Shown: positions 5,429 to 12,859 of the stretch, piece by piece | How positions within the stretch are numbered: the first letter of the stretch is position 1 | How the letters are laid out: each line of letters opens with the position of its first letter | NCBI GenBank assembly: GCA_900551645.1 | Contig: URWP01000034.1 | Span: forward strand, 1 to 17,627 | Source: an uncultured Bacteroides sp. | Lineage (GTDB): Bacteria > Bacteroidota > Bacteroidia > Bacteroidales > Bacteroidaceae | DNA length: 17,627 nt | Reading direction: 5' to 3' | Translations under genes and position numbers: made by a program | The notes under the pieces: generated by a model | Told to the model about the DNA's origin: nothing | The model's input: only the letters and a program-made list of their open reading frames with translations | The model's database searches: none

Positions 5429-7327
5429 ATGTGCAACAAAATCACCTATCTGATGGCAACCGCGGCAGTGTGGCTGGCCACAGCGTGTACGCAACGCGAC
5501 AAATGCGTAGAAAATCCCTTGATTGAGGCATCCAACACCATGACTCTCGACATTTCCAAAGTTGAACTAAGCGACACGGCTACGGTACTCTATACGGATG
5601 CCTATTTCCGTCCACACTACTGGATAAAAATCAGCTCCGAATCCTACTTGCTGGCCGACGGCAAGAAATATGCCCTGACCGGCACACAAGGTATAGAAGC
5701 CGACTCCCTCTTCTGGATGCCGGAAACAGGAGAAGCTTCATTCCAATTGACTTTCGAACCCCTACCGGGCAACACAAAATCGTTTGACTTCATCGAATCG
5801 GATTGTGAGGATTGTTTCAAACTGTTCGGCATAGACCTGACTGGTAAGAAGGAATTCGATAAACCAGCCGACATTCCATCTAAAGTAATTCAAGCAACAG
5901 AAAATGCACCGGTTTCCATTCCCGATCCCATACTCAAAGTGGGTGAAACAGTGGTACACATGCACCTTTCAGGCTACCGGAAAGAGCTTGCCCAGGAAGC
6001 CAATCTCTACCTTAACACACTGATGAACGGCCAACAGCCTTACACAGCAGCCATCAATCCCGAAACAGGGGAAGCAACATTCAAATTCTGGCAGTATGGC
6101 TCCGCACAGGCATTAATCAGCGTCGGCATGGGAACAGGTCATATCTGGTTGGCACCGGGCGAAGAGACAGACGTGTACATGGACATGCGCCGAAGCGGAC
6201 AGATGATTCTGAAACGCCGGACAGAAAAGAAACAACTGCCTCCGTTTGAAATGACTCCGGCCTGTTATGCTACAGGTACATACGCCGGACTCCTATCTCC
6301 ATCATTATACTCGGACAAATATTATAGCATGAACCTTTATTCGGGAGATTTTGCCGATTATAAGATGACTGCTTCCGAATACACCCAGCATGTCATCAAT
6401 CTCTACCAGGCACTTTCGGACAGTATTGCTCATAGCAGTCTGCCCACAGCGGGTAAAGAAATGGCCATGTTGAATCTAAAACAGGAAGCTGTGAAAGCTA
6501 TGGCCCAAGGAGACTTTTTCCGGGAACACAACTACAGAAAGGTCAACAACCAATGGGACCGTTCCCAACGGATGGATATAAAGATTGACCCGTTAACAGC
6601 AGAAAACCGGATAAAGCTATGTAAACTCTTTCCTATTGCCGACCCAAAACTGTTAATAGGAAGGGATGTAATGTCCTATGTATCAGCTATCGCCAATCCA
6701 ACTGTCGCATGGCCGAAAGAAGCAAATCTAGAAGGAACTTTTGCAGCTGATTTGAAATTAGTATTACCTTTGATACAGAAAGCCACCGACGCTTCACTCA
6801 CTGAAGCCGACTTGAGAACCTTGGATGACGTAAAAAATCCTTTCTACCGGGAAGCTCTCCAGAAGATGCAGGAAAACGCACAGGCTACCTTAAAAGCAGT
6901 AGAAGGAAAGGCCATCATTGAAAAGACTCCTGAAATAACCACAGAAAAACTGTTCGATGCCATCATTGCGCCTTATAAAGGAAAAGTCATTCTCGTAGAT
7001 TTCTGGAATACTTGGTGTGCGCCTTGCCGCATGGCCCTTAAAGCCAACGAACCATTGAAAGACGGAGAACTGAAAAGTGAAAATCTGGTATGGATTTACA
7101 TCGCCAACGAAACCTCACCGCTTGTCAGGTATAAGGAAATGATTCCCGGCATCAAAGGTAAGCATTACCGCCTGAATGACGAACAATGGGCATACATCTG
7201 CGACCAGTTCAAGATTGACGGTATTCCATCGTATGTACTGGTAGACAAGTCCGGTCAATACCAACTCCGAAACGATTTCCGCGACCACGACCTGATGAAG
7301 AATACACTGAAAAAAATGATTGAATAA
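5429..7327 (+). CDS. Lipoprotein with C-terminal TlpA-like thioredoxin domain
   Basis: The 632-residue product is a probable periplasm-facing or outer-membrane-attached thiol:disulfide oxidoreductase. The N-terminus is a short signal sequence ending LATAC, a plausible lipobox with the lipidated Cys at about residue 20. Residues 30-480 form a long region I cannot assign; it starts with beta-rich sequence and is more helical after about 330. The thioredoxin fold fills about 495-632: KVILVDFWNTWCAPCRMAL carries the redox pair Cys530 and Cys533, and IDGIPSYVLVDKSG contains the cis-proline loop. Large multi-domain TlpA-like lipoproteins are common in Bacteroides. The gene is alone between its own promoter and terminator and is divergent from the hydrolase. 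Its partner protein is unknown. A start at 5414 in another frame was discarded because it gives only a short peptide. Confidence 0.88.
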   Translation: MCNKITYLMATAAVWLATACTQRDKCVENPLIEASNTMTLDISKVELSDTATVLYTDAYFRPHYWIKISSESYLLADGKKYALTGTQGIEADSLFWMPETGEASFQLTFEPLPGNTKSFDFIESDCEDCFKLFGIDLTGKKEFDKPADIPSKVIQATENAPVSIPDPILKVGETVVHMHLSGYRKELAQEANLYLNTLMNGQQPYTAAINPETGEATFKFWQYGSAQALISVGMGTGHIWLAPGEETDVYMDMRRSGQMILKRRTEKKQLPPFEMTPACYATGTYAGLLSPSLYSDKYYSMNLYSGDFADYKMTASEYTQHVINLYQALSDSIAHSSLPTAGKEMAMLNLKQEAVKAMAQGDFFREHNYRKVNNQWDRSQRMDIKIDPLTAENRIKLCKLFPIADPKLLIGRDVMSYVSAIANPTVAWPKEANLEGTFAADLKLVLPLIQKATDASLTEADLRTLDDVKNPFYREALQKMQENAQATLKAVEGKAIIEKTPEITTEKLFDAIIAPYKGKVILVDFWNTWCAPCRMALKANEPLKDGELKSENLVWIYIANETSPLVRYKEMIPGIKGKHYRLNDEQWAYICDQFKIDGIPSYVLVDKSGQYQLRNDFRDHDLMKNTLKKMIE

Positions 7328-7333
7328 AGACCA

Positions 7334-7399
7334 GACTCCGTGTCAGCTTTAGCAGACTTGAATCTGTATCAGACAAAAGTTGACACGGAGTCATTTTTT
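7334..7399 (+). terminator. Terminator of the thioredoxin-like lipoprotein gene
   Basis: GACTCCGTGTCA (7334-7345) pairs perfectly with TGACACGGAGTC (7381-7392). The stem extends inward by GCTTT against AAAGT with one G-T pair, and ATTTTTTC follows. The loop holds a small inverted repeat, TCTG-TAT-CAGA. Confidence 0.9.
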
Positions 7400-7568
7400 C
7401 AGGTCCACTATCATTCTGTCATTTCCGACAAGCGAGAACGACCTATTCAGAAGCTATCCAGACATTGGTCAGGAAAAACAAATTCTCAGAAGAATTTACA
7501 AAGACACTTCGTCTACCAAAACCCTACGAGTAAGACCAAACCACACAATTTACGCCTATAAGCATCCA

Positions 7569-7697
7569 TCATAACGCAAAAACAAAAGAATAAGTTACTT
7601 TCTGCCATTCAATTTTATACAATAATCTACTTCCTATCAGCGCTTTTTCATACCCGAAACCGTCATTTTTCATCGAGAACCAAAAACATGAGAACAT
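7569..7697 (-). CDS. Possible small ORF, 42 aa, unknown
   Basis: A minus-strand ATG at 7697 opens 42 codons ending in TGA. The peptide begins MFSCFWFSMKN, contains YEKALIGSRLLYKIEW and ends VTYSFVFAL, with a hydrophobic aromatic-rich C-terminus. AGGTGAG stands about 9 nt before the ATG. It has no clear promoter, no recognised domain and no neighbours in an operon. It could be a small protein, a remnant, or part of an intergenic repeat whose ORF is accidental. Confidence 0.25.
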   Translation of the reverse strand: MFSCFWFSMKNDGFGYEKALIGSRLLYKIEWQKVTYSFVFAL

Positions 7698-7960
7698 TTT
7701 ATTCTACTCACCTGGAAGTTTTCACCGGTTTTCCTAGTCAAAAATATTTTTTATCCGCTCGTTTTTTTATTTTCAAACAGCCGAAGAATGCATATTTCTT
7801 GCATCAAATTATCAAAACGATATATATTTATACAATTTAGAATACAATCTTTGTTCCAGATTGTTTCATATAAAAAAAAACCTTATCAGCGGATTTCTTC
7901 AAAATCGCTCAAGATGCTATCAAATCAAAGATAAAGCTATCATTCCACAAGCGCTTCTAC

Positions 7961-7996
7961 AATAAAAGCCGCCCTACCCAGATCAGTAAGACGGCT
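7961..7996 (-). terminator. Terminator of the receptor/galactosidase operon
   Basis: On the minus strand AGCCGTC (7996-7990) pairs with GGCGGCT (7973-7967), including one T-G pair, and TTTTATTG follows. It lies about 47 nt after the alpha-galactosidase stop. Confidence 0.75.
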
Positions 7997-8043
7997 CCTA
8001 AAATAATCCTAAACTATTAAAAATCCCCTACCCAGGAAGAACA

Positions 8044-10239
8044 TTACATGGCAGACAATTCGATAACATGACTCTGAGTGATAGCATAACCAAAGACATT
8101 CAATCCGACCTTCATCAGATAATCTCCAGAGAAAACTTTGCCATTTGCTTCCAATGCAGAAGCCACACCTGGCATCAAATTTATTTCTTCTACCTTATAC
8201 ATCTTATGCGGGTCCAGTCCCTGCAACTTCACTGCTATCAGCTTTTCCTGGAAACGTGGATAAATGTCGTATGCGAACAAGACAGCCTTGCTCATATCCT
8301 TGCTGACATAATTTACAGCCATGTGGTTGCTGGTGTACGGAGAAACCAAACGATACTGGTCACCGTCCATTACTGCTGGCTGCAGACGTTTCCAGTTGGC
8401 AACAGCAGTCTGACAATAAGTCAATTCGTCTGCGCTCATATCTTTCAGACCTATATCAAAACCTAACTTACACATGGAAGCCATATCTGTACGGAATTTC
8501 ACGGAAGTATTCTTGTTCCAGCTGGTAACATGAGCACACATAGCCTTGGCCGGGAAGAATTGAGAGAATCCCCACTGAATGTAAGCACGTTCTACCGGGT
8601 CTGTATTGTCGCTACACCAGAATTCTGTGAAATATTTCAAAGCTTCGTAATCACAACGGGCACCACCACCGGAACAAAGCATCATCGGTACATTCGGATA
8701 ATTTTCCTTCACCCGTTTCATCACATTATATACACCACGTACGTGGTCGATGTACAAATTACCTTGTTTTTCTTTCAGATACGGAGAATAGATATTGGTA
8801 ATCGGGCTGTTACAATCCCATTTAAAGAATGCGATATCCGGATTCTCTTTCATCAGTTTTTCTACCACACCATATACATAATCCTGCACTTCCGGATTGC
8901 TCAAATCGAGTACCAGCTGGTTACGATAATAATAGCGGTTTCTCTTTTCATCGTGGATAGCCCATTCCGGATGTTTTTCAAACAGTTCACTCTTAGGGTT
9001 CACCATTTCAGGCTCTATCCAGATACCGAATTTCACTCCAGCCTCTTTAGCAGCATCTACCAGTGCAGGAACTCCACCCGGCAATTTACTGTGAGTCACC
9101 TCCCAGTCACCCAAACCGGCCTTATCATCCTTACGCGGATACTTGTTGGCAAACCAACCGTCGTCCAACAGGAACATATCGACTCCCAGATGTTTTGCTT
9201 CCTTCATCAGTTCGGCCAGTTTCTCCTGGTCAAAATCAAAACCGGTATTCTCCCAGTTATTCAACAATGTCAACCGGCTGCCTTTTCCATCTTTCAGGCT
9301 ATAATTGCGTGCCCAATCATGCAAGTTACGGCTGCCCTGCGAAGCACCATCATAGCTCAATGTAAAAATGAATTCCGGTGTCGTGAAAACCTCGTCTTTT
9401 TTCAATTCATAATTGGAAGCATATGGATTGATAGCCGGAATTACGCGAAGATTTCCTACATTATCTACCTCGAAAGTAAAACGAAAGTTACCCGTCCAGC
9501 CTAATGTTCCCATCAGGACCTCCCCTTGATTTTCTGCCACAGGTTGTCCCAACCCTACTTCAAAGAACGGATGTGTGTGCATGGCAGCACGGCTTCCCAG
9601 TTTTGTATCAATAACTTTCTTACCAAACTGCAACTGCTGGCTACTCATCTGAGCTTCCTTGGCCCAGTCACTACTAAATTCTGTCAGATAATAAGAAGTA
9701 CTGTTAAAATAAAGCATAGTAGAAGCGTATGTACTTAATATTACCGGACTCGCCTCCTGATGCTTGATTTCACTCCAGGTCTTGATAACATTCTCTTTCG
9801 GATAAGCTACATAATGCAGAGCTACTTCCACAGGATATTGGTCATCACGCAAATTAATAGTAGTCTTTGTTCCCCCATCTACAGCTTCTGTAGAAGACGA
9901 TACATAATATAAGTAAGTTGAATTGTTCCCGTCGTTATGAGTTACAGCAATGGCCGGTTCAAAATATTCTTCATTTCCAGATCCGCTGTATACCTCCCAA
10001 CCACGCTTACTGACACTACCGTCTGAACCGGCATGAATATCCCAGGAAAGATTCTGAATATCATTTTCATTCAAAAGTTTCTTACCCAGATACGTCTGAT
10101 ACAGACGTCCGTTATCACCCACTTGAAGAATCAAATCAGTCTGTTCTGTAGAAATACGGAACACTTTCTTTTCGGCTGCACCTACTTGTAGTGCGGACAA
10201 CAACAGTGCTGCCGATATAATCAATTGTTTCATGGTCAT
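8044..10239 (-). CDS. Alpha-galactosidase, glycoside hydrolase family 36
   Basis: The roughly 730-residue enzyme hydrolyses terminal alpha-1,6-linked galactose, as in melibiose, raffinose or galactomannan side chains, with retention of configuration. A signal peptide (MKQLIISAALLLSALQVGAA) sends it to the periplasm or beyond. An N-terminal beta-sandwich domain covers about 25-300, the (beta/alpha)8 barrel about 310-640, and a C-terminal beta domain follows. Catalytic-site motifs are clear: MFLLDDGWF (about 357-364), the nucleophile Asp in FFKWDCNS (about 475), CSGGGARCDYEAL, and the acid/base Asp in WCSDNTDPVERAYIQWG (about 544). The length is normal for bacterial GH36. The frame opens with TTG at 10242; ATGs at 10239 and 10233 are both plausible, and the second gives the neatest signal peptide. 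It follows the TonB-dependent receptor gene after about 46 nt, so both form one operon. Confidence 0.95.
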   Translation of the reverse strand: MTMKQLIISAALLLSALQVGAAEKKVFRISTEQTDLILQVGDNGRLYQTYLGKKLLNENDIQNLSWDIHAGSDGSVSKRGWEVYSGSGNEEYFEPAIAVTHNDGNNSTYLYYVSSSTEAVDGGTKTTINLRDDQYPVEVALHYVAYPKENVIKTWSEIKHQEASPVILSTYASTMLYFNSTSYYLTEFSSDWAKEAQMSSQQLQFGKKVIDTKLGSRAAMHTHPFFEVGLGQPVAENQGEVLMGTLGWTGNFRFTFEVDNVGNLRVIPAINPYASNYELKKDEVFTTPEFIFTLSYDGASQGSRNLHDWARNYSLKDGKGSRLTLLNNWENTGFDFDQEKLAELMKEAKHLGVDMFLLDDGWFANKYPRKDDKAGLGDWEVTHSKLPGGVPALVDAAKEAGVKFGIWIEPEMVNPKSELFEKHPEWAIHDEKRNRYYYRNQLVLDLSNPEVQDYVYGVVEKLMKENPDIAFFKWDCNSPITNIYSPYLKEKQGNLYIDHVRGVYNVMKRVKENYPNVPMMLCSGGGARCDYEALKYFTEFWCSDNTDPVERAYIQWGFSQFFPAKAMCAHVTSWNKNTSVKFRTDMASMCKLGFDIGLKDMSADELTYCQTAVANWKRLQPAVMDGDQYRLVSPYTSNHMAVNYVSKDMSKAVLFAYDIYPRFQEKLIAVKLQGLDPHKMYKVEEINLMPGVASALEANGKVFSGDYLMKVGLNVFGYAITQSHVIELSAM

Positions 10240-10285
10240 CAAAGATTTATCAGTTTATATTTAAGTATACGTTAATGAACTCTTT

Positions 10286-12535
10286 TTAAAACTTCACACT
10301 GGCACTGAACTCAACCGTAAACGGACGCAAATAACTACCGCTCATGTAGCAGCCGGCATACTTGGAAGCTTCATCCTTGGTAATCAGTTCAGAACCGCTA
10401 ATGGTACCTTTGGCACCTTTCTGATTCAGGAAATTAACAACAGATACTCCTAAATCCAAATGCTTGTTGACATTCCAATTGATACCCCCGAATGTTTCCC
10501 AACGCCCGTTGAAATACAAAGCCTCCTGCAAGTTTGCATAAGTCTTTCCAAAATAACGGAAACTTAACCACAAACGCAAGTCTTTTGTAATATTATAGCT
10601 AGGATCCAACTCAACCAGTATCTGAGGAATCTCCTTTACAATCATATTATTGGCATTCACACTCATTTCTGTACCATCATTGAAAGTTACACTCGCATTG
10701 TAATTTTTATAGACCGGTTTCTGGTAAGTAAACAAAGCGTGAAGATGAAAACCTTTGAACGGGTCGATTTCAGCAGAAGTGGTCCAACCTAATGTCTGGA
10801 TATCGTAAATCAATAATACAGTCTTTCCTTCGCTGGTACCCGGTTTTGTCAGATTCTGCTGGTCAATATTATTGGTTTTAGCAATATAAGTAACCATAGA
10901 AGTCAGGTCAATCCAATCGTTCTTATAGAACAAACCTCCACGAATCAATGGAATAGTCACACGTTTGTACTGCTCTTCGGTAGGACCGGTACCGGCATAT
11001 TCATTAATTCTTGGGAAACGTGTAGCTACTGTCGCATCAGCTGTCAAACCGAAACCTTTGGTCATATTATAAGTCAACTGAGCAGTTGCCGCATAATTCA
11101 ACTTATCTTTAGTCACATTGGCTGGCGTAATCACTTCTCCATCAGGTGCTGTTCCGCCAATATAAAATCCTGAATAACGGGAATGAGCAATCTGGTCGGC
11201 CGACATCCGATAATATTCCAGACGGCCACCGTAATAGAAATTCAGCTTCGGGGTAATCTGCCAATTGTCTGTAGCATACAGTGCCAACTTATTTTCAGAA
11301 CCTACCGTATATTCCGGACTCAACTCATTGAAACCATAGAAACGTGAACCATCCGGACGTGTCAGAATTTCAGGATATTCCTGGACAGAGCCCACCCACT
11401 GGAAAGAAGAAGAATGATAATCCAGATGATAATACCACTCGTTCAAGCCAACACGTAACTGATGATTTCCAAAACGCTTCTCTATTTCCGATGTAACCAG
11501 GAAGTTACGTACCTTTCCAAAGTGTAACCAGGTACGACGTCCTTCCACCAATCCTTCATAAGGTGTTCCGTCTGCCGACAGATAACCATCATCAGCAGTA
11601 AGTTCACTGATAGTACTTCCACCAAAATCCACATAATTCGCTTCCGGAGCATTCATGTACTTCATATTCAAAGTCCATTTCAGACCATTATCGAATGTAT
11701 AATCCGTCAAGAGTGCTACTTCGTGTGAACGGTTATCGGCCAAATCACGTATATTGGCTTTCTTCATCTTTCCATCCATCACATCCATATATTCTATTTC
11801 ACCACTTGCGGGGCCGTAAGACGCTAAACCGGGTTCAAACCCTGGAATCTCCTTGATAGAACCGTCTCCTACATAAATAAAAGGAGCAGCATTCAGTTCA
11901 TTTCCGCTATTACGGCTATAGGCATATTTGTATTGTAAGCTTATCTTTCCTCTATCCCCAAACAACCGGGTAATTCCTGCACGATACATCTGCATACGGT
12001 CTGTGTATTCATCGAACTTGGCATCAAAACTTCCCGGATCAAAATTCTGATACACACTTCCCGAATAACGCCAATTATCACCGATTCCCCCGGATACATT
12101 CAAATCAAACTGTTGCATACCGAAATGATTGGCCCGATAATTCAGAATACCTTTGAATTCTTTCTGTCCTACTTTACTGAAGGAATTTACCGAATAAGCA
12201 ATGTTTCCGGTACGGATAGCCGATTCTGAAGGTGACATCAATCCCACTTCACCTAAACTGGCATCGCTCCGCCAGTGATACTGCAACTTATGTACAGCCG
12301 AAGAATAAACGGCAGGCAGACCGTTCTCATAAACATTGACATCTTCGCTGGGTAAACCGATTTGAATTTCACGAGGCTTGGTAGCATCGGCAGCATTCAA
12401 CATAACATTCCGTTCGCTTCCTTCTGCTTTCTTTACACTGACACTGTCTGTCATATTCTGTGCAGAAACTGCAGAGAATGTAGCCGAAGAACAGAGGGCC
12501 ATCAGTGTGTAAGATACGAATCTTTTAGTTTTCAT
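10286..12535 (-). CDS. TonB-dependent outer-membrane receptor (no SusD partner in view)
   Basis: The 749-residue outer-membrane beta-barrel receptor uses TonB/ExbBD energy to import a ligand. A signal peptide occupies about residues 1-25 (ending SAVSAQ). A plug region follows to about 150, and then come alternating amphipathic strands typical of a barrel, for example WRYSGSVYQNF, KWTLNMKYMN and LRLWLSFRYFGKTYANL. The C-terminal strand is RPFTVEFSASVKF, ending in the terminal Phe that barrel assembly recognises. At 749 residues it is much shorter than SusC-like receptors of about 1000, and neither the N-terminal carboxypeptidase-like domain nor an adjacent susD is present. It is the first gene of an operon with a GH36 alpha-galactosidase, which suggests an alpha-galactoside ligand. 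Its promoter at 12626-12654 faces that of the divergent regulator. Confidence 0.9.
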   Translation of the reverse strand: MKTKRFVSYTLMALCSSATFSAVSAQNMTDSVSVKKAEGSERNVMLNAADATKPREIQIGLPSEDVNVYENGLPAVYSSAVHKLQYHWRSDASLGEVGLMSPSESAIRTGNIAYSVNSFSKVGQKEFKGILNYRANHFGMQQFDLNVSGGIGDNWRYSGSVYQNFDPGSFDAKFDEYTDRMQMYRAGITRLFGDRGKISLQYKYAYSRNSGNELNAAPFIYVGDGSIKEIPGFEPGLASYGPASGEIEYMDVMDGKMKKANIRDLADNRSHEVALLTDYTFDNGLKWTLNMKYMNAPEANYVDFGGSTISELTADDGYLSADGTPYEGLVEGRRTWLHFGKVRNFLVTSEIEKRFGNHQLRVGLNEWYYHLDYHSSSFQWVGSVQEYPEILTRPDGSRFYGFNELSPEYTVGSENKLALYATDNWQITPKLNFYYGGRLEYYRMSADQIAHSRYSGFYIGGTAPDGEVITPANVTKDKLNYAATAQLTYNMTKGFGLTADATVATRFPRINEYAGTGPTEEQYKRVTIPLIRGGLFYKNDWIDLTSMVTYIAKTNNIDQQNLTKPGTSEGKTVLLIYDIQTLGWTTSAEIDPFKGFHLHALFTYQKPVYKNYNASVTFNDGTEMSVNANNMIVKEIPQILVELDPSYNITKDLRLWLSFRYFGKTYANLQEALYFNGRWETFGGINWNVNKHLDLGVSVVNFLNQKGAKGTISGSELITKDEASKYAGCYMSGSYLRPFTVEFSASVKF

Positions 12536-12625
12536 GGTTGATGTATTTAAAGGTTAAAATTTATTTCAAAGGTTTTAAGAACCCTTTTCAGTTACGTTGT
12601 CTGTCAGGGTTCCGATTTACACAGG

Positions 12626-12654
12626 CAAAAGTAATAGCTAGCATTTTCAGCCAA
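12626..12654 (-). promoter_or_regulatory. Promoter of the receptor/galactosidase operon
   Basis: On the minus strand TTG (12654-12652) is followed after 18 nt by TACTTTTG (12633-12626), a match to TAnnTTTG. The predicted leader to the ATG at 12535 is about 84 nt. It contains two copies of AAAGGTT on the plus strand (12549-12555 and 12568-12574), 19 nt apart, of unknown meaning. Confidence 0.6.
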
Positions 12655-12661
12655 TTGCAAC

Positions 12662-12755
12662 AGTAGATATAAAGTAGAGCTTACACAGATAAAAAATTAT
12701 ATATTTAATTAATAATCAGCATTAAACAATATCATTACATAGGTATAAAAGTAGA
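12662..12755. promoter_or_regulatory. Candidate regulator sites: three AGTAGA repeats
   Basis: AGTAGA occurs at 12662-12667, 12673-12678 and 12750-12755. The first two are 11 bp apart and the third is 77 bp further, so all three face about the same side of the helix. The pair lies immediately upstream of the receptor promoter's -33, where an activator would be expected. The last copy is part of the inverted repeat TAGAA-N6-TTCTA (12752-12767). No binding protein is known from the sequence; the divergent HTH regulator is the obvious candidate. Confidence 0.4.
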
Positions 12756-12794
12756 ATCAAACTTCTATTTATTTTGAACATTCCTCTATAAGAA

Positions 12795-12825
12795 TTGTAT
12801 AATCAACAAATATTCATTATTTTCG
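12795..12825 (+). promoter_or_regulatory. Promoter of the divergent regulator gene
   Basis: TTG at 12795-12797 and TATTTTCG at 12818-12825 are 20 nt apart. The -7 box deviates from TAnnTTTG by one base. The start of transcription would be near 12832, about 28 nt before the ATG. Confidence 0.5.
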
Positions 12826-12859
12826 CTACCAACCATACAGAACTATTAAAACCATACCC

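Larger units (their letters stand above)
7400..8043. other. AT-rich gap with little recognisable content
   Basis: About 640 nt between a plus-strand terminator and the stop of the minus-strand galactosidase gene. It holds one possible 42-codon minus-strand ORF (7569-7697), a TAnnTTTG match on the minus strand at 7926-7933 and the galactosidase terminator at 7961-7996. The rest has homopolymer runs and no domain-bearing reading frame. Plus-strand ORFs of 60-70 codons starting near 7340 and 7380 run through the terminator hairpin and look spurious. Confidence 0.6.

Noticed and set aside
7340..7574. Two plus-strand ORFs of 64-73 codons after the lipoprotein gene
   Set aside because: Both begin inside the terminator hairpin, have no start signals and show no domain.
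8530..9504. 324-codon plus-strand ORF antisense to the alpha-galactosidase gene
   Set aside because: The opposite strand encodes a clear GH36 enzyme with all catalytic motifs. The antisense product has no domain, signal or promoter and a composition expected of a shadow frame.
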